Positions 1 to 9,471 of a stretch of DNA of 64,000 bases are shown here, in pieces (the first letter of the stretch is position 1; each line of letters starts with the position of its first letter). Origin of the DNA: Gadus chalcogrammus (taxonomy: Eukaryota > Chordata > Actinopteri > Gadiformes > Gadidae). A program made the position numbers and the translations under genes. Under the pieces are notes generated by a model that had not been told where the DNA came from, made no database searches, and saw only the letters and a program-made list of their open reading frames with translations. The stretch is from assembly GCF_026213295.1 (NCBI RefSeq), contig NC_079425.1, positions 10,646,604 to 10,710,603 on the forward strand, in the 5' to 3' direction.

Positions 1-54
1 TGTGATTGGGTCCTCAGACAATGAAGTGCCGTAGTGGGTCAGTTGTCCGAGGAC
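1..54 (+). other. caprin1: possible caprin1 5' UTR exon (partial)
   Basis: The first coding exon of caprin1 begins exactly at its ATG behind a splice acceptor, so a non-coding exon must lie upstream. The sequence at the window edge ends in ggacg followed by gtaacg, an acceptable donor. This is inference only; the true UTR exon could lie outside the window. Confidence 0.3.
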
Positions 55-581
55 GGTAACGTTAGCTACTGCCATTGTAGCATTTGAGAAAACGAAATAC
101 TTCTGCCCCTTGTGCGTTTTATTGCTAATCTGCTGATTGTCATGCACGAACACTTAAACAATCTAGCAGCATCTTTTTACGGTCCTGAGTTTATGTAGCT
201 AAACAATTATGCAGTGTCTATTCAAGCAACTCGGGGTCTCATTATTTATCCTGTTAATCTTTCCATGCATACAGCTTTATGTTCAGTTAAGAGAGACAGT
301 ATCATGCATGCTGTCCCCATATTGTGGGACTTTTATTATGAATATTTATTTTATTTATGTTTATGAAAACACCCTTTTTATTTTGCTTTCATTAGTGAAA
401 TCAATAAATTAAAATGTTCCAACTTTGTTTTTTTTATTATGTCACTCACACGAATTATACCTAAATGATGTTTGCGATTAATAGGTCAAGTGGCAGTTTA
501 AGATAATAGTTTTTGACAATACTTCGGTTGATACTTCCATGGTATTTTTCTCATGTAACCAGTGATTATTATCTTTTGTAG

Positions 582-716
582 ATGCCTTCAGCAACAGTCG
601 GCAATGGTGCGGCACAGTCTGCCAGTCCAGAATTGGGACTTGGAAGTCATTCTGAGGTTATGAAGCAGGTTATAAATGTGATTGAGAAGAAGGTTCGCAA
701 TATGGAAAAAAAAAAG
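582..716 (+). CDS. caprin1: caprin1 coding exon 1
   Basis: 45 codons, phase 0. The acceptor atcttttgtag ends at 581 and the exon opens directly with ATG. It starts MPSAT, as in human caprin-1, and ends NMEKKK before a gtaact donor. Confidence 0.92.
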
Positions 717-3700
717 GTAACTGACATGAACGTTTTTAATCGTCTTTATTGGTATTTAATGGAGTTACACTATTTCCCAATCGCTATTTCTTTTGTCTCA
801 TCTTATGAGTCATTGTGCTAATATAGAACAGACTTAAACTTATATTTATAGAATGATTTTGGGAATTTCTGTGGACCATATTGTTCTGTTAATATTTTTA
901 ATTTGATCCCAATTAAGTTACCATAGGGATCATTAGTGTTGATGTAAATATGAGCTATTTTACATATCAAATTGAAATGTGATTTAATGCTATCGATAGG
1001 ATTTATGTAATCATTAACTTTTGAATAACTGTTCAATCATTTAGGGTAAACTGGATGACTATCAGGCCAAGAAGAACAATGGGGAGCGGCTGAATCAGGA
1101 TCAGCTGGTACGTATAACACCTTGAGTTCCTTCATATTACTCTGATCCATTGTTATTGTATCATTCTAGTTTTTATTATCCTTCTTAAACAACTTATGAA
1201 TGCTGTTATTCAGTTTTGTAGTTATTTATAGAATTGAATACCTAACCTGAAAAAGGTACAATCTCCTCACAAGATTCCTTGATACTCATTATTGTACTTG
1301 CCATAAGACTGAATTTAATATTTGTTCTATTTCCTACCGAAAGGATGCTTTGACAAAGTTTGGGGAGATCACCAACAACCTTGAGTTTGCCCGGGAACTG
1401 CAAAAGGGCTTTTTGACTTTGGGCCAAGAGGTACGCTTCCAGTTACACATAATCAATGCTTATTGGAAGTTAAATAAGTAGTGTTGTCTTTAACAGGAGA
1501 TGGATTTATGTTAAAGATGACATCACAACCACGGCTGGTCATATCGTCCGAGCCGAGGGAGTGAAAAAATGTCGATGCGTTGTTTCTTAGTCATGATTAG
1601 CCCTAACCACACCATGTTGAACTACGGTTGTAATCATTTCCGAGAACAAGGCTTAACTTTGGGCCGTTGCTGCGTGCAGGTGAGCAAGGTGGTGAAGAAG
1701 TCTGTGAGGAGAGAGCAGCTACAGCGGGAGGAGATGGAGCAGCGGAGGTTGAAGATGGTCCTGGAGCTGCAGTTCCTTTTGGACCGGTTGGGAGAGGAAG
1801 AGGTCAGGCAGGACCTGAAACGACCCGAAGGTGACGGCACCTCGGTGCTCACCGATGCCGACCTCAGAACCCTGGACCAGTTCTACAAGCTGGTGGGACC
1901 GGACAGGAACTACGACGTCAGGTGCGGCTTGCTCTCTAGTGTGGTGTGACGAGGGTAACCTATTAGTGATGGAGTACGTGATAGATGTCGGTGGCGGGTG
2001 AAATGCAATGATTTATAGAGATGGGTGCCCAATGATGCACAGATAACGCACCATTACCTTTTTATGACTTTGTATTAGGCGTGGCTGACCTGTGGCAGTT
2101 TTTAGCACTTCAATCGGCAAAGTTGTAAGAGCAGCAGCCACAGAAACTGCCATGCAAATTAATTATTAATTAAAAGTGCTGAACAGAGTACAGTGGGTAC
2201 TCTGAAGAACCGTGTACTCGTATCAGTCATCAGCTGCCATCGGCTCATGTATTGTACGTTTCAGTTAGAAATGAGAAAATATTGCCGTCAATAATAGCAA
2301 ACATTCCTACTCTGTATAACAGTTGGTCTATATACAACAAGGTCATTTATTTAACATCGTAAAAAAGTCAAGATTAACAGAAGCGATCGATATTGTGTGT
2401 GGTTTTGGTCAGATTTGGTGCAAGTGCTTCTCACAGCCATGTGAACGGGTTTCTCTTCTCGCCTTCCAGGTTGACTGACCAGTACGAGGATGCCTCACTA
2501 CACCTGTGGGAGCTGCTAGAGGGCCGGGACAAGCCCGTAGCAGGGACCACATGTAAGTGTATCCATTGTCTGCAATGCTCAAGGTCTAAGGTGAAAGCTG
2601 GAATCCAGCCCAATAGTGCGTAAAGTACAACTCTAGTCTCTACTCTCAGTGGTCCCTGACAGATGTGCATCGACTGTGTTCCAGACAAGGTGCTGAAGGA
2701 GACTCTGGACAAGGTGCTGCTAAGCGGCTACTTTGACCGAGTGCACACGCATCAAAACGGAGCGGTGTGTGAGGAGGTGGAGGAGGGAGAGGAGGAGAGC
2801 CAGATAGTGGAGGAGGAGGAGCAGAAGGCTGAGGAGCCACCATCTGAACCTGGTAACAACCACAAGACCACTACTGAACATTTCACGGCCTCGCCTTTCT
2901 ACAGAGAGCTGTTCCTTCTGCCGATCCCTGCATGTTGTTCAAATAACTGTGTGCTGAGAATGACAGAGCCATTGGCACTGCCCGCCATGGCTACTAGGGG
3001 TGTAACGATCCATCGATGTAGATCGATACATCGATTGATTGGCAAACGATCCAACTGCATCGATGCAACGCCCAAAGATCGATGCATATCGCTGTATTTT
3101 ACGTTTTTTTTGACAATCTCCTTGCGCGGCTGTTTGTGAAACTAGTTCTGCACAAGTGCGGCAAGCCGCTCGTATCCGTTCTTCAGTTAAATGAGGCAAG
3201 CAGCAAGTTAGCTACAGTGAGCACATGTGTGAGCGAGATAATGGCTAGTTTCGGTTTGCGTTGCCAGATTGGGAACATTTCCCATTTTTTCAGCCTAACG
3301 TGATTAAAAGTAGCCACATTGGGCAGGAGAATTTGCCCAATCTGGCAACACGGACGGCTTATCTTAAAAGCCACGATGATTCTGAGGGATGTTTTGTTTT
3401 TAGTAGAAAACTATCCACACGCATAGGTTGGGAATGGTCCATGTTCAAAATGAAAGATCATTACAGGCTCTTTAATTTAAGCCATAAAAAGCCTTCTGCA
3501 CTTAAATGCAATCTGACACTTTATTATTTGTATTAAAAATGGAATGTTTTTGTTTTTTAAATATCCGGAAGAGCAAAGAAATAAAATGAGGAAATTATAA
3601 ATGGTTGTGAGTTTATGTGAATCGAATCGAAATCGTATCATGACAGACTTTTGATATCGGCAAATATCGTATCGTTGTCCAATGAATCGATTTAATATCG

Positions 3701-6700
3701 TATCGTGATGAAACCAGAGTTTTACACCCCTAATGGCTACCTGACTGTTGCTCAATGCTCAACTATTTGGCTGCTAATCAGGGCGGACCCTGTATGGGGA
3801 ACCAGAGGGTGCTGGTGGGGGGGGGACCGTAGAGGGGGCTTATCTCCCTGGTCTCTGAACTATCGACAACGTCCCAGGACAAAGAAGGGGACTCTGTGCC
3901 CCCTAAATGATAGCTTTTTTCTGTAGCCCAGCCTGCCTCCGAACGTCAGCCATTCCTCAGCTTTACAGAACGTGCCTTGTCTTTTTTCACCAGAAGGAAC
4001 GGCTACTGAAGATGACACTGAGCCTTTGGAAGTGGAAACCACAGAGGTGAGCACAGGACTAAATGTGGTCATTCATAACTTGATGTTCGCCGGTCTTGAA
4101 GAAACACTTTCTATTGAAATATATTTTTTGTTGTTGGACACTCTTTTTGTGTTATCATTTTTCAGCGTGTGGTCTTCTGTTGTAGTTTGTAAACAGACAG
4201 TTCATTCCAGAAACGGCTTACAGCACAACAGAACAGGACCAAGTGGACGGCTGGGCAGTGGAGGCCCAGGTAATGCCCGACGGACCTTTTGTGACCACAT
4301 GTTGGTCCCGTATCTCTCTCACATGGTTTGTTCAGTCGTGCTGACCGTACGTCTGTTGTGTCTGCGCCAGATTGTGAATTCCTTACAGCATCAGCCCCTT
4401 GCCCAGCTCACGCCAGAGCCCCCCGCCAGCGTGGACCAGGACATCACATGCCCCCCGGCGGACCCTGTGGTCCGGAAGCAGGTGGTGCAAGACCTCATGG
4501 CACAGATGCAAGGCACCTTTAACTTCATGCAGGTCAGAATTGCATGTGTACAACGGGAAACTATTACATTAGGTCGCTTAAAGGGACTTGCTGTGACGCT
4601 TTTGTACCAATTTAGAATGGTGCAGAAACCTTTTGGATAGGAGCATTAAGCGTACCGCTTGAAATACTTGTGTAGCAGCTATGAAGGTGGCTTTAACTCT
4701 TGGCCACGCCTGACAGTCATAAAGCCAAACCCAAGGCCGTATTCGAGTCTTCTCATCAAAAAAGGAAAAGTGTAAAATGTGATGATTATTATAAATGAGC
4801 AAATACATGGTCAGAACTGTCTGACATGGCTTTGACTTTTTAACATCTTATCTGAAAGACAAACCATGTCTGTACTCAATGTAACACATTTTTCAAAGTA
4901 GAGATAACGGCAGGCATTATGTATAGAGCATTTGTTGACTGTCGATAAACCTTGAGCTTGAGACATCCATTTGAAAGTCCTGAACCTACAGAATTGCGCA
5001 CAATAGTCCTAGGTGATGTTTTTTTTGCTCATTTTCTTTATCAAAAAATAGTTTATGGTGTAAAAATAACTACAATAAAATTTGATTATCATTATTGGAG
5101 GCCGCTGTTCGATTTTGGTGTTGAAGTTGATAAAGAAACAAAGAAAAAACATGACCAAATATTTTTTCATATTATGTGTTTCTTCCTGATTCTGTAGACA
5201 TTGCAAGATTTTGTAATGTATTCCTCCAGGCGCCCAGCGCAAGAGTCGAAGTCGACCCATCCGACAATTCTTCTCTTTCCTTCCATGTAGGACTCTATGC
5301 TGGAGTTTGATGGACAGGCCCTGGACCCAGCCATTGTGTCTGCTCAGCCCATGAAGCCAGCGCAGACTGTGGGCCTGCAGCAGATGGGCCTTGTTTCAGG
5401 TGAATGTCAACGTAACCTCTCTTGGTCTGTTGCACGTGTCCGTCCTGTACCTGAAGTTGAACCAGATCTGTTGCAGGAAAATATGAGAAATTCAAAGAAC
5501 GGGATTACATTATTTATTTAGCAGATGCTTTTGTCCCAATCGACTGAAGTGATGAAGATAAACCTTTAAAAAGGGAAAGAATCATTTGTGCCTACAACTT
5601 AAAAATAAAAACTGCTTTTAAGTGCTCCTTAGTGCTACGATATAGAAACAAGAGGTTAACAGATGGAGATAAATAAAAGCTATTGAATTCTTCCAACTAC
5701 ATGGTCATACCACAATTATTCTGCAAAGTATTTGACCTCTTCTTCCCGAGAGTTGGGAGAAGCCCCCTTCCCCTAAATAAATAGTAATTGTAAAGCATTT
5801 AAACAAATTTTCACATCATGTTATCTACTCAAACAATTTGAACAAACGTTACTTCTTGGTGGTGAAGTAAAGTGGTGTTTGTTTGCATTAAACTTATCGT
5901 TAATGGCTTTTCCAGTGTCTGGGCACTGTTTTGAAACCGCTGGGTTAACAATCAATTAAGCGGAGCTAAGAGAGGGTTTCACAGAAAATCTGTCATTCCT
6001 TCAATCCTTCAAAAATAAAACAATGTTTTTGTCGCTATCTGGTTGCCTTGTGGTGCAATTTCTATGGTTTGTCTTGCTGCCGTTCTATTCGGCCTGACGT
6101 TTCAATAGTGTTCCAATGTCAAAGTCTCATCCCGTTTCTAATGTTTTTGCATTGGTTTTCATTGGATTTATTGTTCTGTGTATTTGGAGACTCTGCCTAA
6201 ACCTTCCTAATACCTATACTAAAAAATCTCATTGCCCTAGTTCACTTCATTACTTGTTTAAAAAAAGCTTTATACACACTGACCCAATAGCATTCAAATA
6301 GATTATTCCCCTTGCACAACATCTTAACAGTTGTCCTCTTTATTTTGCTACCAAGCTAACATATTCTATCCCTTGTACTTGTGGAGATGTACTCTTATTT
6401 ATCGATGTTATTTCAGGCCAGAGCCTGAGAAAGAGGCCTAATATTGCTCAATACATTAACACATCCTTTGCTTCACGGTTTGTTCTGGACAGCCCATACC
6501 GAGTCCCGGCTTCCCCAAGCCACCATGGTTTCTGGACCCCTGGAGTCCTCACAAGTGAGTACAACACAAGCTGCAAGCAAGGCCTTCTATGTGGGGCCAC
6601 TAGCCATAAAAGGCCTAGCTCTCCCTCTAAATCTTAGCACAGACTGGGTCCAACAAACATAGCGTCGCCCATCAAAGTCCAAGCCTAAGCCCCCCCCCCC

Positions 6701-7215
6701 CCCCCCCCCCCCCCCCAAATACTCATCCTTGACCAGCCCCCCAACAAAACACTGCCCCGCACCTAGACGGACTGCCCCTGCCCCCCCCCCCAGGTAACGC
6801 CTCGGCCCCCGGTGCATTTGGACTCCGTGGCCTCGAGTCATGTCTGTGTTGCATGTGCTTGTGACCACGTACAAAATGACCCAAGGATGAGGGGCGTGGG
6901 GGTGGCCCGCACTCATCCTTGTCCTCCGTCAAATGTGTCTCAAGGCCCATTAACCGGTTGTGTCCCCCCCCCCCCCCCCCACCCCACCCTTCCTCACTTC
7001 TCTTCAACCCCCCCCCCCCCTCCCCTTCCTCCTCATGCCTTCCCAGGCCTCGCTGTCTCGTTCATCTGAGCAGTGCCCTGCCCCATCCTCCCTGCCCTCC
7101 GCCTTCCCACCTGTGTCCAAACCCACCCACAGTGGAGGCACCAATGTCAATGCTGCACCATTCCAGTCCATGCAAGCGGTAGGCTGTATGTGTATATGTA
7201 GGTCCCAGCGGTAGG

Positions 7216-7261
<46 letters not shown>

Positions 7262-8927
7262 GGGTCCCAGCGGTATGCTGTCTTGTGTATAGGTCCCTGT
7301 TCGCCAAGCGCCTTGGTGGTTGTCTTCACACGCACACACGTACTCCAATCATTACCATATGCATGGATATTCTTTGCAATTTTGCGCCCTTGGCCAAATC
7401 TTGAAGGACTGGCGTTCTGTTAATGCCCATATTTCCTGATGAAGCTGCCGAAAGCTAATGTTTTCGCCCAGCACATAATTGTTTCTTTCTATGCAGATGT
7501 TGAGTAAGATACTTGACTAGTGCTGTGCTGTAGACTCCCATTAAAATAAGCCATAGAGCCTTAATGGAGAGATAAATGGGACAAATTGTTCTCAATTTTT
7601 CGAATCTCTTGTTGATTGATAATGTTGTGCAGCTGAAGTTGGATCTATAATATGTATCAGGTTTATTTTCCGCTCTTCAATGGCACATTATACTAAGGAA
7701 TATCCTGCACTTATATCAAGGTATACAAAGTTCCCATACTGGGTATGAGATATTCAAGGCATAATGGCAGCTTGTGTGTTGTATATGTTGGTGTGTGCCT
7801 GTAGGTGTAATGTGTTTCTGCTTTGTTTCCCTCTCCGTCCTTTAGGTATTTAACATGAACGCTCCTGTCCCCACTGCAAGCGATGGATCGGTGGAGCCGC
7901 TGAAGCAGCCTACCCAGTTTCCAAGTGGCTACGCACAGGGCTTCAGCAGCCCTGCGGAGCACACTGGGGAGCAGGCAGACGTGCCACAGGACGCTCTGCA
8001 GTCAGGTAATGGAATCGACTAGGCCAGTGTCGATGCAGGACCTCCTTAAACAATACACCTGAGCCGCTATAGAGAAAAGCCTCCATTACACATTGCAATC
8101 TGTTCTGAGGGCATACGAATGCAGCACAATGGCACAATTTTGACCTGAACAGCGGCATGTGTCACTCCTCAATTGTGTTGTGAACGTTCTGCCGTTGGTT
8201 CCCATCTGTGCAGTGGTTGGTGGATTCCAACCCCATGAGCAGGCCATGGCCCAGGCCGGGGCCCAGCAGCAGTCCGCTCAGCCTGCTGGCTTCACCCGGC
8301 CCGCCCAGCCCTACTTCAACGGCAGGGGTGCGCCCAGGGGTGGACCCCGGGGCGGCCGCGGCATCATCAACGGCTACCGCGGCGGGGCCTCCAACGGTTT
8401 CCGGGGTAGGATACTTAAGTTTGTCGTCGTCGTCTCATACGCATCCCTCAATTATTTTGCTACAAAAGTATGATTTTTACATTATAACCTTTTTTTGTTT
8501 TTTTTATCTCTCCAGGTGAAGGCTATCGCCCTCCTTTCTCAAACGCTCCCAACAGTGGTTATGGCCAGAACCAATTCAATACGACTCGAGATTATCCCAA
8601 TAGTACCTACCAACGGGTAAGCACTTCACCAAATTAGCTTTGGCAACTGCTATGAAAATGTAGTATGAGTAACTAGGCCTTGGTGATTGCATGTTTTGCC
8701 TTTCCTCCTGCGCAAGTAGAAACCCATTTTAATTGAAGTAGCATAATGGGCAATTGATCCCGAGCACGGGCTGTGTGCAAAGCAATCAGGACAACCGTTT
8801 GAATGTGTTTCTTAAACGTGATTACCGTTTCATCGTGTAGGAGGGTTACCAGCCAGGCTACAAGCGTGGAGCTGCCCAGGGGGCTCGAGGCTGCCCCCGG
8901 GGTAATGGCCAAGCGATGCGATCCTGA
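582..8927 (+). CDS. caprin1: caprin1, cell cycle associated protein 1 (16 coding exons)
   Basis: Caprin-1 is a cytoplasmic RNA-binding protein that partners G3BP1 and FMRP in stress granules and neuronal RNA granules. Joining exons 582-716, 1045-1107, 1344-1430, 1680-1921, 2470-2552, 2685-2852, 3994-4046, 4186-4269, 4371-4532, 5291-5399, 6493-6554, 7047-7178, 7846-8005, 8214-8405, 8516-8616 and 8841-8927 keeps one frame and gives about 639 residues, against about 700 in human. Residues ~25-250 are the conserved helical dimerisation (HR1) region, with GKLDDYQ, NNLEFA and LELQFLLD. The G3BP-binding motif is FMQDSMLEF (~357-365). NVNAAPFQSMQ (~448) matches human exactly, and residues ~550-578 are RGG-rich. 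The shortfall lies mainly in the middle (~400-420), where exon 11 is hard to define. The paralogue (a or b copy) cannot be decided. Exon 16 is read through its donor here; see the alternative end at 9104. Confidence 0.93.
1045..1107 (+). CDS. caprin1: caprin1 coding exon 2
   Basis: 21 codons, phase 0 at both ends: GKLDDYQ...GERLNQDQL, nearly identical to human caprin-1. Acceptor catttag, donor gtacgt. Confidence 0.95.
1344..1430 (+). CDS. caprin1: caprin1 coding exon 3
   Basis: 29 codons containing EITNNLEFARELQ of the HR1 region. Acceptor ccgaaag, donor gtacgc. Confidence 0.94.
1680..1921 (+). CDS. caprin1: caprin1 coding exon 4
   Basis: 242 nt, phase 0 in and 2 out. It encodes VSKVVKKSVRREQLQREE and the LELQFLLDRLGEEEVRQDLK helix of the dimerisation region. 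Acceptor gcgtgcag, donor gtgcgg at 1922. Confidence 0.94.
2470..2552 (+). CDS. caprin1: caprin1 coding exon 5
   Basis: 83 nt completing the split Arg codon, then LTDQYEDASLHLWELLEGR, homologous to the human NEQYEHASIHLWDLLEG block. Donor gtaagt at 2553. Confidence 0.94.
2685..2852 (+). CDS. caprin1: caprin1 coding exon 6 (acidic)
   Basis: 168 nt. It encodes YKVLKETLDKVLLSGYFDR and then a Glu-rich acidic stretch (~residues 230-255), as in other caprins. Donor gtaaca at 2853; the following intron holds the hAT-type MITE. Confidence 0.93.
2995..3732. mobile_element. hAT-type MITE (non-autonomous DNA transposon)
   Basis: A 738-bp element in caprin1 intron 6. It starts TAGGGGTGTAA and ends TTACACCCCTA, an 11-bp terminal inverted repeat, and is flanked by a perfect 8-bp target-site duplication ATGGCTAC at 2987-2994 and 3733-3740. 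Eight-bp duplications and this style of terminus are hAT superfamily hallmarks. The subterminal regions are full of ATCGAT/ATCGTATC words. The internal ORFs are short and no transposase motif is recognised, so it needs a helper element. Confidence 0.88.
3994..4046 (+). CDS. caprin1: caprin1 coding exon 7
   Basis: 53 nt encoding EGTATEDDTEPLEVETTE, matching the acidic segment before human YVNRQF. Acceptor tttcaccag, donor gtgagc. Confidence 0.85.
4186..4269 (+). CDS. caprin1: caprin1 coding exon 8
   Basis: 28 codons, FVNRQFIPET...EQDQVDGWAVEAQ, aligned to human YVNRQFMAET...EKEQVDEWTVETVE, part of the G3BP1 NTF2-like-domain contact region. Acceptor ctgttgtag, donor gtaatg. Confidence 0.92.
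4371..4532 (+). CDS. caprin1: caprin1 coding exon 9
   Basis: 54 codons from IVNSLQHQP to VQDLMAQMQGTFNFMQ. The final FMQ is the first half of the short G3BP-binding motif completed by exon 10. Donor gtcaga. Confidence 0.93.
5291..5399 (+). CDS. caprin1: caprin1 coding exon 10
   Basis: 109 nt encoding DSMLEFDGQALDPAIVSAQP, matching human DSMLDFENQTLDPAIVSAQP. It ends phase 1 at donor gtgaat. Confidence 0.94.
5505..5560 (+). repeat. fragment of a common teleost dispersed repeat
   Basis: The words TTATTTATTTAGCAGATGCT and TTTTGTCCCAATCGACT in caprin1 intron 10 resemble the ATTTAGCAGACGCTTTTATCC core of a repeat seen widely in fish genomes. Boundaries and class are not resolved. Confidence 0.4.
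6493..6554 (+). CDS. caprin1: caprin1 coding exon 11 (boundaries uncertain)
   Basis: 62 nt joined in phase 1: (A)HTESRLPQATMVSGPLESSQ, aligned to human HSESRLAQPNQVPVQPEATQ. The acceptor gttctggacag is weak-looking and the donor gtgagt is strong. The frame stays open past the donor to a TAG at 6662 with a loosely caprin-like stretch, so a longer exon is possible. Confidence 0.65.
6690..6716 (+). repeat. caprin1: poly-C tract (27 nt), first of several in caprin1 introns 11 and 16
   Basis: A run of 27 C. Further C runs lie at 6781-6792, 6964-6980, 7009-7020 and 9017-9032. They make this interval prone to sequencing and assembly error. Confidence 0.9.
7047..7178 (+). CDS. caprin1: caprin1 coding exon 12
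   Basis: 44 codons, ASLSRSSEQ...SGGTNVNAAPFQSMQA; the NVNAAPFQSMQ word is identical to human caprin-1. The acceptor lies behind a C-rich tract and the donor is gtaggc. Confidence 0.92.
7198..7281 (+). repeat. (GT)n(TA)n microsatellite flanked by a direct repeat
   Basis: About 16 GT units pass into TA units. The word GGTCCCAGCGGTA, followed by GGCTGT or TGCTGT, lies on both sides, so the array sits inside a short tandem duplication in caprin1 intron 12. Confidence 0.85.
7846..8005 (+). CDS. caprin1: caprin1 coding exon 13
   Basis: 160 nt beginning VFNMNAPVPTAS (human VFNMNAPVPPVN), then a Gln/Ser/Pro-rich segment. Acceptor cgtcctttag, donor gtaatg, phase 1 out. Confidence 0.93.
8214..8405 (+). 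CDS. caprin1: caprin1 coding exon 14 (RGG-rich)
   Basis: 192 nt encoding VVGGFQPHEQ... and then RGAPRGGPRGGRGIINGYRG, the arginine-glycine RNA-binding and phase-separation region. Donor gtagga. Confidence 0.93.
8516..8616 (+). CDS. caprin1: caprin1 coding exon 15
   Basis: 101 nt encoding GEGYRPPFSNAPNSGYGQ, matching human GGYDGYRPSFSNTPNSGYTQ. Donor gtaagc. Confidence 0.93.
8841..8927 (+). CDS. caprin1: caprin1 coding exon 16 with read-through stop
   Basis: Encodes EGYQPGYKRGAAQGARGCPRG. At 8902 gtaatg can act as a donor, or be read as Gly-Asn followed by GQAMRS and TGA (8925-8927). From memory, a human isoform ends the same way, reading Gly-Asn at this point. Which end predominates is not visible. 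Confidence 0.75.
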   Translation, partial: EGYQPGYKRGAAQGARGCPRGNGQAMRS

Positions 8928-9103
8928 AGAGGACCCCCCTAAATCCATCATACTGCGCCGCCCCCCCCTGAACATTCACACTATAAGAATGTCATCCTCG
9001 TCCCCAACCCCCCGGCCCCCCCCCCCCCCCCCAGCTCACTTTTCTAACTTTTTATTTTTCATTTGTTTCTCATTGTGAACTTTTTCTTCTTTTTTTTTAT
9101 CAG

Positions 9104-9129
9104 AGTGGAGTCGGCTTTGGTATATGTAG
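9104..9129 (+). CDS. caprin1: alternative caprin1 terminal exon
   Basis: A strong acceptor (long T run then atcag) at 9103 would join the phase-1 donor at 8901 and give WSRLWYM and TAG at 9127-9129. This tail does not resemble the human long C-terminus, so support is structural only. Confidence 0.4.
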
Positions 9130-9445
9130 ATACTCTTGATGTTTTAACACGGCAACGCTGAGCTTCACAGGATTTAGAATTATCAGCTAGGTCTTGGTGT
9201 TTAAAACGACAAAATAGATATTCCTGTAAACTTGAAAGATTTCATTAATTTATTTTTTGTACAAAATGAATGCAAAAAATACCCCGTCACTGTCAGTCCA
9301 GTCTCATGAGAAATGATATTTTCTTTAACTGCCCTATACTGTCGGCCACTTTTGATTTCAGTTCTTGCTTTCTTTTTTTTCTCTTTACCCCAACTAACAC
9401 GATCACCTCTTTGTAAGCTGATGTCATAGGTTGAGAGATGTTTTC

Positions 9446-9451
9446 AATAAA
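9446..9451 (+). terminator. caprin1: caprin1 poly(A) signal
   Basis: AATAAA followed by the GT-rich gatgtgttgt, about 520 nt after the read-through stop, fits the end of a short caprin1 3' UTR. Confidence 0.7.
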
Positions 9452-9471
9452 GATGTGTTGTATTAGTTTTC

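Noticed and set aside
1634..1852. Minus-strand ORF opposite caprin1 exon 4
   Set aside because: Shadow of a real coding exon.
3082..3536. ORFs inside the hAT-type MITE
   Set aside because: Too short and without BED finger or hAT dimerisation motifs, so not called as transposase.
6416..6554. Alternative acceptor tttcag at 6417 for caprin1 exon 11
   Set aside because: It keeps a frame open from exon 10 but reads through the HTESRLPQ block in the wrong frame, losing the match to human caprin-1.
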